A stretch of DNA of 20,950 nucleotides from Deltaproteobacteria bacterium. Its GTDB lineage: Bacteria > Myxococcota > UBA796 > SXON01. A program made the position numbers and the translations under genes. Numbering within the stretch: position 1 is the first letter of the stretch; the number at the start of each line of letters is the position of its first letter. The DNA lies in contig CANKNP010000042.1 in assembly GCA_947483545.1 (NCBI GenBank), forward strand, positions 1-20,950, read 5' to 3'. Positions 1 to 7,953 of this stretch are shown here, piece after piece. The notes beneath the pieces are model-generated. The model saw only the letters and a list, made by a program, of their open reading frames with translations. It made no database searches and was not told the origin of the DNA.

Positions 1-1
1 G

Positions 2-523
2 ATCAGCCGGACGCGGATGCAGCAGATCGCGGAGACGATCTCAGGGGTCGAGCAGCCCGCGAGCCTCTCAGCGATCCAAGCGGAGATCGACGCGCAGATC
101 GAGCGCGAGGGCCTCCAAGAGCTGATCCGCACGGACTTGAACGATGACGGCCTGCGCCTCTCGCTGAACTCCGGCCTCGTCTTCGACTCGGGCAGCGGCA
201 CCATCCGCGCAGAACAGGAGCCCACCGTAGACCGTATGCTGCAGACGCTGGTGCCCTACGCGGGCCAGTACGGCTTCGCGGTCGAGGGCCACACGGACAG
301 CACCCCGGTGGTCAGCGGCGGGGCCTACGCGTCGAACTGGGAGCTCTCCGCCGATCGCGCCAACGCGGTGCGCTCGCACCTCGAAGGGGTGGGCGTAGAG
401 CAGAAGAACATCCGCGTCGAGGGCTACGCGGACACCGTACCCTTGAAAGAAGAGAGCCTGACCGGGCTCACCCCCGAGGAGCGCCTCGCCCGTCACCGGC
501 GCGTGGTCGTGAGGATCTACTGA
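2..523 (+). CDS. MotB/OmpA-type peptidoglycan-binding motor protein, 5'-truncated by the window edge
   Basis: The C-terminal ~110 residues form an OmpA/MotB peptidoglycan-binding domain. Visible hallmarks are VEGHTDSTPV, then NWELSADRANAVRSHLEGVG, then IRVEGYADTVPL, and the closing HRRVVVRIY. The long interval between GHTDS and the RA motif, containing NWELS, is the MotB style rather than plain OmpA. MotB proteins have an N-terminal transmembrane helix carrying the ion-binding Asp. No such helix lies within the window, and the frame stays open to base 2, so the ATG at 17 is probably internal and the true start is upstream. The stop overlaps the next start by one base (TGATG at 521-525). By family knowledge it would anchor an ion-driven stator to the cell wall, and a MotA-like partner would be expected just upstream. 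It could instead belong to a non-flagellar motor, since no flagellar gene is visible. Confidence 0.85.
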   Translation: MSRTRMQQIAETISGVEQPASLSAIQAEIDAQIEREGLQELIRTDLNDDGLRLSLNSGLVFDSGSGTIRAEQEPTVDRMLQTLVPYAGQYGFAVEGHTDSTPVVSGGAYASNWELSADRANAVRSHLEGVGVEQKNIRVEGYADTVPLKEESLTGLTPEERLARHRRVVVRIY

Positions 524-2322
524 TGAAAGCTCTTGTTCTCCTCGTCGGTCTGGCGTACGCGGCCCCCGCCGTCCCCACGCGGCAGATCCCCCCTGAGGTG
601 CTCGTGGAGCTGCAGCTCCTGGAGAACCGCTTTGAGGTGGCGCTGGCCACCGACTGCGATTCGGGCCTGTGCTACTCGAAGGGCTGCGTGTGGCTCGATC
701 ACGCCGTCGCGGACCGGCCACGCGCAAGCTCGATGCCGGGGCTCGGCGCGGAACCGGGGCCCAGCGCCGGCGACGCGCAGCAGTACCTGACCCAGGTGCA
801 GTGTTCCTTCGCGAACGAGAGGGCGCTGCCCAACGCCACCGCCCAAGCGCTGGTGCGACGCCTCCAGACCCGACTCACGCGCGGGTGGACGGTGGTGACG
901 GTGGACCACGAGGTGCTCCCACCCCTGGTCGCCGAGGTCCCCGTAGAGGTCGAGCCAGAGGCCGAACCGGAGCCTCCGCCGCCACCCCCCGCGCCTGTGG
1001 CGTGGACCGCCGCGGACGCCGTCCACGAACTGTGGAACACGCTGCTGCCAGACTTCTTCTGGATGATCGGCCTGGGGCTCGTCACCTTCGCCGCGACCCT
1101 GCTGATCTGGGCATGGCGTCGGGTCGGTCGGGCCTCGGTCGAAGAACAGGCGCTGCTGGCTGAGCTGCAGCAACCCGAACCCCCTCCGCCCGCTCCAACG
1201 CCGGTCAGCGCCGAAACCACCGTCGAGGAGGAGGACCGTGCGTTCGTGGCAGCGCAAGAGGCCAACTGGAAGGCCACGCTGCAGGCCATGGATCCCGCAC
1301 GCCCCGACCCCCAGCTTCAGGCCCTCGTCCGCGAGCGGCTCCGCGCGGGGGACCTCCCGCTCCTGGCCAAGGCCGTGCTCCGGTTCCCCGACCACTTCCC
1401 CGCGATCTTCCCCAACGACGGCGAGACCGCCACCGCCAAGCTGGAGCTCGCCGAGCTCCTCCAGAACGTGGACGCCGCGACCCTGCCCGGCGATGTCGCG
1501 TTCTTCACGGCGCTCCAACGGCACGCGCTCGCGGCGACCCTGACCTCGCAGCCCGACGCCCGCATCGTACGCAGCCTTCGCGAAGACTTCGGCGCGGCGG
1601 GGCTTGTGGAGCTCATCAACCAGCTGCCTGCCCGGATCGGCGCGCTCCTGTTCGCCTTGAGTCCGCCCTCGGAGCAGCACGAGATGGTCCGTCTGCTCGC
1701 CGTGCCGCAAGCAGCGGGGCTCTGCCACCAACTGCTCCGCTCCAACCGGATGGATCCCAGCGAGACCCGGGCCCTCTTCGAGGTGCTCCGCGGTACCCGG
1801 GGCGAAGGGGTCGGCGCGCCGGTTGCGCCCACCGGGCCCGCCAGCGAGATCACCGATCGCGGCGTGACCTTCGATGCGGCGGGTGCCGTGTCCGTGCTGC
1901 TCTCGAGCCTGCCCGCCCAGGATCGCGTGGAGCTTTTCGACGACGCCCTCCGCCGCACCCATGGCAGCCTCCCCGCATGGACCCGCGGCATCCTCACGGC
2001 CGACATGCTCTTCACGCTGTCTCGCGAGGCGCGGGCAGACCTGCTGTTGGAGCTCGACACCGAACCTCTCGCGGCCTGGCTCTCCCTCGTCGATTCGGAC
2101 GCCCGAGCACGCCTGCTGGAGGGGCTACCCGACTCGCTGCGCGTCTCGATCCAGGCGGCATCGGTGTTCCCGTCGCGGACCCGCCAACTCAGCCTGGCAG
2201 GCCGAGGCCGACGGGAGCTGGCCCGGGGCCTTCAGGGGCAGCTCGCCCGGGCCCGGATCCCCTTCGAACGTGCGGTTGGCAGCGACGCGGTCGCCCCCAT
2301 CGACGACCCAGCGGAAGCGTGA
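523..2322 (+). CDS. Membrane-anchored FliG-like protein with an N-terminal periplasmic domain
   Basis: 599 aa. Residues 1-14 are a signal peptide-like segment. Residues 15-140 form a predicted periplasmic domain with four cysteines near 45, 50, 55 and 94. A Pro/Glu linker follows, then a transmembrane helix around 178-198 (MIGLGLVTFAATLLIWAW) and a second proline-rich linker. From about 250 to 585 the sequence is all-helical and reads like FliG middle and C-terminal domains. Examples are GAVSVLLSSLPAQDRVELF (compare FliG AAEILNLL...), ILTADMLFTLSREARADLLL (the MF.FEDL region) and LELDTEPLAAWLSLVDSDAR (the REVD..LA.AL torque helix region). Canonical FliG is about 330-350 aa, soluble and cytoplasmic, so the added periplasmic domain and helix are unusual. 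ATG 523 overlaps the upstream stop, implying translational coupling to the MotB-like gene. The FliG assignment is by eye. An unrelated ARM-like helical repeat is the main alternative. Confidence 0.68.
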   Translation: MKALVLLVGLAYAAPAVPTRQIPPEVLVELQLLENRFEVALATDCDSGLCYSKGCVWLDHAVADRPRASSMPGLGAEPGPSAGDAQQYLTQVQCSFANERALPNATAQALVRRLQTRLTRGWTVVTVDHEVLPPLVAEVPVEVEPEAEPEPPPPPPAPVAWTAADAVHELWNTLLPDFFWMIGLGLVTFAATLLIWAWRRVGRASVEEQALLAELQQPEPPPPAPTPVSAETTVEEEDRAFVAAQEANWKATLQAMDPARPDPQLQALVRERLRAGDLPLLAKAVLRFPDHFPAIFPNDGETATAKLELAELLQNVDAATLPGDVAFFTALQRHALAATLTSQPDARIVRSLREDFGAAGLVELINQLPARIGALLFALSPPSEQHEMVRLLAVPQAAGLCHQLLRSNRMDPSETRALFEVLRGTRGEGVGAPVAPTGPASEITDRGVTFDAAGAVSVLLSSLPAQDRVELFDDALRRTHGSLPAWTRGILTADMLFTLSREARADLLLELDTEPLAAWLSLVDSDARARLLEGLPDSLRVSIQAASVFPSRTRQLSLAGRGRRELARGLQGQLARARIPFERAVGSDAVAPIDDPAEA

Positions 2323-4466
2323 TGCCGCGCGCCCTTGTTCTGCGCCTCAGGTGCGCCCGCCTTGTTCCGCGCCTCAGGTGCGCCCGCCTTGTTTCGCGCC
2401 TCAGGTGCGCCCGCCTTGTTCCGCGCCTTGCCCTTGCGCTCTTGGCCGCGTCGTGCTCCAAGGTCGGCATCTACGACGTGGCTGCGGGGTTCACTCAGGC
2501 CGATGTCTCCTGGTTCGCCGAGGAAGAGACGCTGTTCATCTTCTACCGTGTTGAAGCTGCGCAGGGCCTCGGAGATCCAAGCGTCATCGACATCACCTAC
2601 AACACCGATGACGAGTGGGTGGACTGGACGCCGCTCACCGACCTCGCACCCGTACACACCCACCTGCCGGTGGACTGCGGCGCGACGAGCATGTGTGGCA
2701 GCATGAGCCTGCACGTACCGAAAGAGCCGCGCCAGGTGCAACTCCGGCTGCGGTACCACCGCGACGGGGAGCTGGCGCTGGACGCGGACACGGTGTTCAA
2801 CGTGGTCGGCGTCGGGGATCCCTGGTCCAACCGCAGCTACATCGTCTACGGCGTGCTCGATGCGTTGAACGAACGGGTGCAGTGGCGTGGCAGGCACCAG
2901 TTCCCCACGCTCCGAAATGAAGACGCATCGGAGCTTGGCCTGAGGCGCGACCTCCGCATCGCGGACGAGGCGTACGGCACAGCCACGTTTGCCACCCCCG
3001 ACAACCCGTACGGATACGGGGTGGACTGCCCCACCGATTTCGAGGCCACCGGCCTGCCCCAAGTGGAGACGAACGAGCGCGCCGTGTTTGACGCCGAGGA
3101 TCTGCCGATCGAGGCCTCGGACGCCTCGACGATCTGCGCGCAGGCCACGGTGACGGACGCCACCGGCACCTTCACCACGGCCGCCATCGCGCGGAAGAAC
3201 CCCGAGGTGCGCGCGGCTTTTCCAGAGCTTCGGAGCCCGATCCGCGAGGCGACACCGCTGCAGTTCTTCCTGGAGCCCTGCGACCGCGTCATCTCCGCCG
3301 AGCATGAGGCGATGCAGAGGCAGCGCTTGCAGCTGGGAAACCTCGCCTCTATCTGCACCGACGACTGGGAGTCCCCCGGGTTCCGCGACGAGCTGGTGAC
3401 CGCCTTCAGCGACGCGGTCGAGGCCGCGCGCCCCGACGGCGAGGACATGCTCCTGGTCGTTGGCATCCACCAGGACGAGGAGGGGATGGCCGAGCTCGTG
3501 GAAGACGCCCTGGCCGAGGTCGTGCCCGAGGAGCGTCTCCAGGCCTCCCCCCGCTTGGCAGGCGCGTTCGTGTTCGACAGCGATGGCGCCGGGCTGACGC
3601 TGCCCGAGATCGAGCCATCGACGCTGTGGTGCCCGACCACCGTGTTCGAGGACGACGAGGAGCTCCCCAGCAACGCGAACCTCACCTGCGCGATCGCGCC
3701 GGACAACCCCGATCTCGTGCTCGGCCCGATCAGCTTCGGCGTGCTGCCGATCCTGCCGTCGCGAGCTCAGTACCTCGACTTCATCGACACCTACTCCGAT
3801 GCCCAGGCGGGCGAGGTCACGTCGCTCAGCTTTCGCACCCCCGAGTTCTCCACCACGGCCGATCACATCCAGGTGGGCGACTATGGCGTTGCCACCTTCC
3901 TGAACGACGAGCTGATCACGCCGGACGCGGACGACGCCTTCTCCTATTGCATCACCGAGGAGCCCTACGTCTTCGTGTTCCGTTCGGAGTTCATGCAGAC
4001 CGAACAGTTCGAGCGGCTGGTCTGGCGGGGTTGCAGAGACGGTTCGATCTCTGCGGATTTCTGCGCCTATGCCGGACTCGGGATCCTGCCGATTGAGCTC
4101 CTGCCACAGTGGCACCAGATCTTCGGCGAAACGAGCTACGAGCTCGGGCTCGGTTGGGACTTCCCGTTCCTGCTGCACATGGAGTACGAGACCTCCGCGG
4201 CCGGGTCGGTGACCGCCTTCGGGCTCTCCGTCCCGTTCGGCATCGCCACCAACGGCGAGTCCTACCTCGCCACCTCGATGTGGACGACGGAGACCTTCTC
4301 CCTGGAGGAGGCGCTCACCCAGTGCACGCGGTTCTGCGACCACCCCACCTTCGACTCCGCGGGGGTGTACCAGGTGACCGCCACGTTCCGGTTCACCTAC
4401 CCCAACTCCTGCTACCTTCCCGAGTTTCCAGAGCTCGGAGACTCGGGGTTCCCCCTTGATCCGTAG
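2322..4466 (+). CDS. Large secreted lipoprotein of unknown function
   Basis: 714 aa from the ATG that overlaps the upstream stop (TGATG at 2320-2324). The N-terminus is a lipoprotein signal: a long Arg-rich n-region (residues 1-36) built from a 9-residue repeat, a short hydrophobic core (LALALLAAS) and the lipobox cysteine at residue 45. The mature part has about 15 scattered cysteines, many acidic residues and predicted beta segments. I recognise no domain. Segments such as MLLVVGIHQDEEGMAELVEDAL (near residue 380) look like an alpha/beta fold. Placed between a FliG-like motor protein and predicted outer-membrane barrels, it may be an envelope component of the same machine. The last ~20 residues run into the repeat element that starts at the stop codon, so the C-terminus may have been altered by its insertion. 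Confidence 0.8.
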   Translation: MPRALVLRLRCARLVPRLRCARLVSRLRCARLVPRLALALLAASCSKVGIYDVAAGFTQADVSWFAEEETLFIFYRVEAAQGLGDPSVIDITYNTDDEWVDWTPLTDLAPVHTHLPVDCGATSMCGSMSLHVPKEPRQVQLRLRYHRDGELALDADTVFNVVGVGDPWSNRSYIVYGVLDALNERVQWRGRHQFPTLRNEDASELGLRRDLRIADEAYGTATFATPDNPYGYGVDCPTDFEATGLPQVETNERAVFDAEDLPIEASDASTICAQATVTDATGTFTTAAIARKNPEVRAAFPELRSPIREATPLQFFLEPCDRVISAEHEAMQRQRLQLGNLASICTDDWESPGFRDELVTAFSDAVEAARPDGEDMLLVVGIHQDEEGMAELVEDALAEVVPEERLQASPRLAGAFVFDSDGAGLTLPEIEPSTLWCPTTVFEDDEELPSNANLTCAIAPDNPDLVLGPISFGVLPILPSRAQYLDFIDTYSDAQAGEVTSLSFRTPEFSTTADHIQVGDYGVATFLNDELITPDADDAFSYCITEEPYVFVFRSEFMQTEQFERLVWRGCRDGSISADFCAYAGLGILPIELLPQWHQIFGETSYELGLGWDFPFLLHMEYETSAAGSVTAFGLSVPFGIATNGESYLATSMWTTETFSLEEALTQCTRFCDHPTFDSAGVYQVTATFRFTYPNSCYLPEFPELGDSGFPLDP
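2330..2424 (+). repeat. 27-bp in-frame minisatellite encoding the signal peptide n-region
   Basis: Three full 27-bp units lie at 2344-2370, 2371-2397 and 2398-2424, preceded by a half unit at 2330-2343. Each begins GCCTCAGGTGCGCCCGCCTT. The only difference seen between full units is one C/T change in unit 2 (a Pro to Ser codon). Each unit encodes RCARLVPRL or RCARLVSRL, so copy-number change keeps the reading frame and simply lengthens the Arg-rich n-region ahead of the lipobox. Confidence 0.95.
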
Positions 4467-4658
4467 CGTTCGCGACTCTGGGTTGCCCACGCTCCCAACA
4501 AGGGGGCGACTTCGCATCTTCCCTCCCCCCACCGGGGGGAGGTGCCCGAAGGGCGGAGGGGGGTTCGTGAACATCCCCGCGGAACATCAACTCTCCCCTC
4601 CGTGTCCTCCGCGTCCTCTGTGGTGGTCCTCTGCCTCGCTTGGCACTGGCGAGGCTCG
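4467..4658. repeat. Palindromic, REP-like intergenic repeat element inside the operon
   Basis: This is the only sizeable gap in an otherwise overlapping operon. It holds a perfect 9-bp hairpin (4522-4530 with 4534-4542, loop ACC) followed at once by a GCCC-GAA-GGGC hairpin (4544-4554). It then carries a CTCCGTGTCCTCCGCGTCC / CTCTGTGGTGGTCCTCTG block at about 4596-4635. From memory, both the CCTCCCCCC..GGGGGGAGG hairpin and the 'cctcCGTGTCCTCTGTGG' string recur between genes in many unrelated bacterial genomes. The latter is what makes spurious TTEDAEDTE peptides on the reverse strand. No transposase is present, so it is either non-autonomous or an old insertion. Confidence 0.6.
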
Positions 4659-5447
4659 GTGACCCCCGCAACCCTCCTCCTCCTCGCCCTGACCCCCGCC
4701 TTCGCCGCGGAGCCCGTCCCGACCGAAGACGCGCCCGTCGACGATCCATTGGCGAAGCATCGTACGCCGTTCCCGGAGCTCGCTGAGCGGACGATCGGCA
4801 CCGCTTCGCAGCCCGTGGAGTTCAACTGGCGGCGTTCGACGGCCCAAGTGGCGATCACCGGGGACCAACTGTACGAGCTCAACAACTTCAACAGCCTCCG
4901 CGTCGGCCTTCTGGGCCGATTCCCGAGCGGAAACCTGATGGTCGAGCTCGGCGCGAGCTACGTCTGGACCTGGGACACCCCCAGCAGCGAGCTCCTCGCC
5001 CTCACGCCGTATCGGCAACCCGGGCGCCCGGACCGTATGGAGATCGACTTCAACGTCGGGCTCCCACTGGCCGAGGGCGTCGTGACCCTGGCGCCACGCT
5101 TCCTGCCCGCCCTCCAACTCGTCCTCAACGGCTACGTGGGCCTCCGCTATCTGTTGTACCCCGACGGCTTCGCGGGTATGAAGGCCGGCAAGGTGGTCAG
5201 CTCCATCTTTGCACCTGCGCTCAGCCAGGACGAGATCGACAACCTCGACGACCGCCGACTCGATGCGATGAAGGTGGACTCTGGGCGCTACGGGCTCCTG
5301 GTCGACATCGGGAACGACCTGTACTTCAAGCAAGGGTTCTTCCTCTCTCCCCGCGTCATGTTCGCTGTGCCGCTCCTCGCGCCCGTCAACGACACCGACT
5401 TGCTCCTTTGGGGCGACTTCTCCCTCGCCATCGGGTTGGCCCGATAG
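4659..5447 (+). CDS. Predicted outer-membrane beta-barrel protein
   Basis: 262 aa from GTG 4659. Reading further upstream to 4542 would translate the repeat element, so I reject that start. The GTG start gives a clean signal peptide (TPATLLLLALTPAFA, cleavage before AEPVP), with a GAGG stretch a few bases upstream as a weak ribosome binding site. The mature protein has alternating hydrophobic/polar strands such as LRVGLLGRFPSGNLMVELGASYVW, RMEIDFNVGLPLAEGVVTLAPRF, YFKQGFFLSPRVMFAVPLL and LLWGDFSLAIGL. These are typical of a small outer-membrane barrel, although the final residue is Arg rather than the usual aromatic. No named family is recognised. Its stop TAG overlaps the next start (TAGTG at 5445-5449). 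It may be the outer-membrane anchor of the block 1 machine. Confidence 0.72.
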   Translation: MTPATLLLLALTPAFAAEPVPTEDAPVDDPLAKHRTPFPELAERTIGTASQPVEFNWRRSTAQVAITGDQLYELNNFNSLRVGLLGRFPSGNLMVELGASYVWTWDTPSSELLALTPYRQPGRPDRMEIDFNVGLPLAEGVVTLAPRFLPALQLVLNGYVGLRYLLYPDGFAGMKAGKVVSSIFAPALSQDEIDNLDDRRLDAMKVDSGRYGLLVDIGNDLYFKQGFFLSPRVMFAVPLLAPVNDTDLLLWGDFSLAIGLAR

Positions 5448-7360
5448 TGCTCACACCCTGGCTGCTGCTCGTCGCCCTGGCCCTCGCCGGGCCCGAGCGC
5501 GAGCCGTCGGACGCTACCGTCGTGTACTACAACGCGCGCATGGCCCTGCGCGAGGGGCGCCCCCTTGAGGCGGTCCAACTCTGGCTCCTCCGCAACGCAA
5601 TGGAGAACCAGGACGGCCGGGTGTCCCCACACGACGCCGACTTCCGCTCCGTCACCTGGGCCGCCCTTGGGGAGCTCGGGATCTGCCAGGACGGGTACGC
5701 GAAGGACTTGGACGGCGCCGGGTTGTGGCCCCTCGCGCTGCACAACCAGGTGGTGCGTAACTTGGGCCGGAGAAAGCCGGCAAAGCGCCATCGACCGTTC
5801 GCTGCTTTTGAGGTGAATCGCCAGCAGCGATACGTCTCGATCACGGATGTGCTCGGCTCCCGGGAGTTGGCGACGCTGAAGCTCTCGCGCGGCCGGTGCG
5901 CGCGCCCGCGTCTCGCGCTCCTGGCCGCCGGCGAGTCCCTGACCGCCAAGCTCACGGATCGCCAGGTCGCGGCCCGACTACTCCGGTTCCTGCTGGAGCG
6001 GGCGCGGTCCACCTTGGCCGAGGGGCGGGTCCACGGCCTGGCAGCCATCGACGCGCGGCTCTTCGACATCGACCTGCAGCTCACCGCGCTGGCCGCCAAA
6101 GAGGCTCGAAAGGAAGCCCAGGCAGAGGCTCGGCGGGGACGCGAGGTCGGCCTGACCCGTCCATCGGTCACGGCGATGCGGGATGAGGCGCCGACCACCA
6201 CGCTGGACCCTGGCTCCGTGGCCGCCCGCGTGCTGCGCGCTTGCGTGTCCTGGCCAACGGCCGAGTGGATGGCCCTCTCGCCCGACCGCCGCCTCTACCT
6301 CTTCTCCCAGGCGCGGGCCTATGGTGAGGATCCGGTCGCGTTCGAGGCGGTGGGCTTCGGCATCGTCGATCAGCTCCTCGCGAGCGGGCAAGGTGCAGAG
6401 GCGGAGGCCTGGATCGGACAGCTCGCCGCCGCCGGAGGACCGGAGACCCGCAGGGCTACCTGGGAGGGGAGCCGGGGGCAGGCGCTGTTGGCCCTCGACG
6501 AGGATGCTGGATTCAACGAGCGCTCCGTCATCGCGCTTCACCGCGGGATTGACCAGCTTGAGCGTGGCCAGCTGATGGACGCACTCCGGTCCATCGCCTT
6601 CGCGAGGCAGCACGCCCACGCATCCGCGACCGCAGGCGAGCTGGAAGGCCTGAGCCTGCGGTGGCTATCGTACGTCGCCGCCCAGTTTTCCATCAGCCCG
6701 GGGCTGCTCGTGACCCTGCAGGAGCTGGTCCCGCGCCAGGACTACGCGATCATCCTGGAAGATCTGATGTGGAGCGCGGCGTTCCATGCGGACAAGCGCT
6801 CGTTCGACGATGGCTTTGCCCACCAGGTGCGGCGCGGCGCGCTGGAGCGGCGGCTTGTACTCCTGGCCCCGCTCGCGGCGGGTGACGTCGCCCGGTTCGC
6901 CGCCGGGATCCAAGCCGGTCTCGTCGATTCTCCAGATGAGACCCTGCGTTTCCTCGACCAGATGGTCCAGCGCCTGGAGCTGGAGGACGCAGGCGTGCGC
7001 ACGGCGCAGCTCGGCACGCTTGGCAGCCTGCGCAAGCTCCTCACACCCTTCGCTGCTGCCGCGCAAGACACGGGCCGCCAAGGCAGGACGGCCGCGCTCC
7101 TGATGGCGCGAACCCAGGCGATCGCGGAGGGTCTGGGTGGCCTGTCCGAGACGAGCGAACGGGATCGGGCTCGGTCGCTGGCGCCTGATGGAGAGGTCTA
7201 CGCGGGCAGTATCCGCCTCGCACCTGCGGATCCCCTTCCCTGGCCCTTCCACGCCTCGGACCCCTCCGCCCCGTCGGTGTTTACGCCGCTGGAGCTTCGA
7301 CCCGAGGAATGGCGCGATGCCTCCGCCGAGCTGGTGTTCGGCTGGAGCATCCGCGGGTGA
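5447..7360 (+). CDS. Large secreted alpha-helical (TPR-like) protein of unknown function
   Basis: 637 aa from GTG 5447, which overlaps the upstream stop and gives a signal peptide (LTPWLLLVALALAGPE). An earlier in-frame TTG at 5408 lies inside the upstream gene and has no signal peptide. The protein is helical and alanine/leucine-rich, with TPR-like pairs such as YYNARMALREGRPLEAVQLW near the N-terminus and IDQLERGQLMDALRSIAFAR mid-protein. A charged segment around residues 205-240 (KEARKEAQAEARRGREV) may be a coiled coil. The C-terminal ~60 residues are proline-rich and end in a short beta-like segment (SAELVFGWSIRG). It would act in the periplasm or on the surface. Position between two barrel-type genes suggests a scaffold role, by inference only. 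Confidence 0.78.
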   Translation: MLTPWLLLVALALAGPEREPSDATVVYYNARMALREGRPLEAVQLWLLRNAMENQDGRVSPHDADFRSVTWAALGELGICQDGYAKDLDGAGLWPLALHNQVVRNLGRRKPAKRHRPFAAFEVNRQQRYVSITDVLGSRELATLKLSRGRCARPRLALLAAGESLTAKLTDRQVAARLLRFLLERARSTLAEGRVHGLAAIDARLFDIDLQLTALAAKEARKEAQAEARRGREVGLTRPSVTAMRDEAPTTTLDPGSVAARVLRACVSWPTAEWMALSPDRRLYLFSQARAYGEDPVAFEAVGFGIVDQLLASGQGAEAEAWIGQLAAAGGPETRRATWEGSRGQALLALDEDAGFNERSVIALHRGIDQLERGQLMDALRSIAFARQHAHASATAGELEGLSLRWLSYVAAQFSISPGLLVTLQELVPRQDYAIILEDLMWSAAFHADKRSFDDGFAHQVRRGALERRLVLLAPLAAGDVARFAAGIQAGLVDSPDETLRFLDQMVQRLELEDAGVRTAQLGTLGSLRKLLTPFAAAAQDTGRQGRTAALLMARTQAIAEGLGGLSETSERDRARSLAPDGEVYAGSIRLAPADPLPWPFHASDPSAPSVFTPLELRPEEWRDASAELVFGWSIRG

Positions 7361-7950
7361 ATCCCACGCGTGCCCAGGCGATCGCTGCCAGACGGAAGGC
7401 GCTTTCAGCGCAGGTCGCCCGGAGACGCCAGCGCCCGGGCAAGGACGAGCGACCTCGCCGGAAGTGGCTCCTGCTCCTTCTGCTGCTCCTGCTGCTCCTC
7501 CTCCTCTGCCTGCGATGCGGATGCGTGCAGCCAGCGCCGTTGGCCTTGCCGACGTTGCCGGAGGCGTCGATAGCCACCCCTGCCCCGGCCCCGCCCGAGC
7601 CCCCACCCAGTCGGGTCCCGCGTCGGGATCGTCCGCGCTTCAAGATCACAGCACCGGAGCCCTTGCCCTGGCTCGCCTCGTTCCGTCTGCAGGTCGCCGC
7701 GCGCAGCCCCCGCCTGGCCGAGTGCTTCACGGGGGTCACCCGCCCCGGCGCGCTCAAGTGGACCGCGGCGGTGGAGCCGGTCCACGGGCTGGTGTCCGAC
7801 CAGGTGCTCGAGCCCACGCTCCAAAGCGACGATTTGAACCGCACCCAGCGCGCGTGTGTCCTCGGGGTGCTCGCCGATCCGCCCTACAAGCTCGACGCCG
7901 GGGAGTCACCCTCCACGCCATCGAAGATCGGGATGGTGATTGAGTTCTGA
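7357..7950 (+). CDS. Single-pass inner-membrane protein with an AgmX/PglI-like C-terminal domain
   Basis: 197 aa. GTG 7357 overlaps the upstream TGA (GTGA at 7357-7360). The N-terminal ~36 residues are very basic and cytoplasmic (AARRKAL..VARRRQRPGKDERPRRK). A transmembrane helix follows, made almost entirely of leucine (13 consecutive Leu codons, 7468-7506) and ending LRCGC. Then comes a Pro/Ala linker and a periplasmic domain from about residue 105. That domain carries LAECFTG...LKWTAAVEP.HGLVSD and, near the end, RACVLGVLADPPYKL. Two cysteines flanking a beta-rich core, with a final hydrophobic/aromatic strand, match the AgmX/PglI C-terminal (TonB-C-like) pattern. In Myxococcus such domains occur in gliding proteins spanning the periplasm. 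The domain call is by eye and moderate in certainty. A generic TonB-like protein is the alternative. Confidence 0.7.
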   Translation: MNPTRAQAIAARRKALSAQVARRRQRPGKDERPRRKWLLLLLLLLLLLLLCLRCGCVQPAPLALPTLPEASIATPAPAPPEPPPSRVPRRDRPRFKITAPEPLPWLASFRLQVAARSPRLAECFTGVTRPGALKWTAAVEPVHGLVSDQVLEPTLQSDDLNRTQRACVLGVLADPPYKLDAGESPSTPSKIGMVIEF

Positions 7951-7953
7951 TGC

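Noticed and set aside
517..1962. Long minus-strand reading frame (481 aa) opposite the FliG-like gene
   Set aside because: High-GC shadow. It is rich in Gly/Arg/His/Glu without a fold-like pattern, while the plus strand has a signal peptide, a membrane helix and a coupled start.
2232..4574. 780-aa minus-strand reading frame opposite the lipoprotein
   Set aside because: Antisense shadow. Its start lies in the repeat element and its end is the translated minisatellite (RNKAGAPEA repeats).
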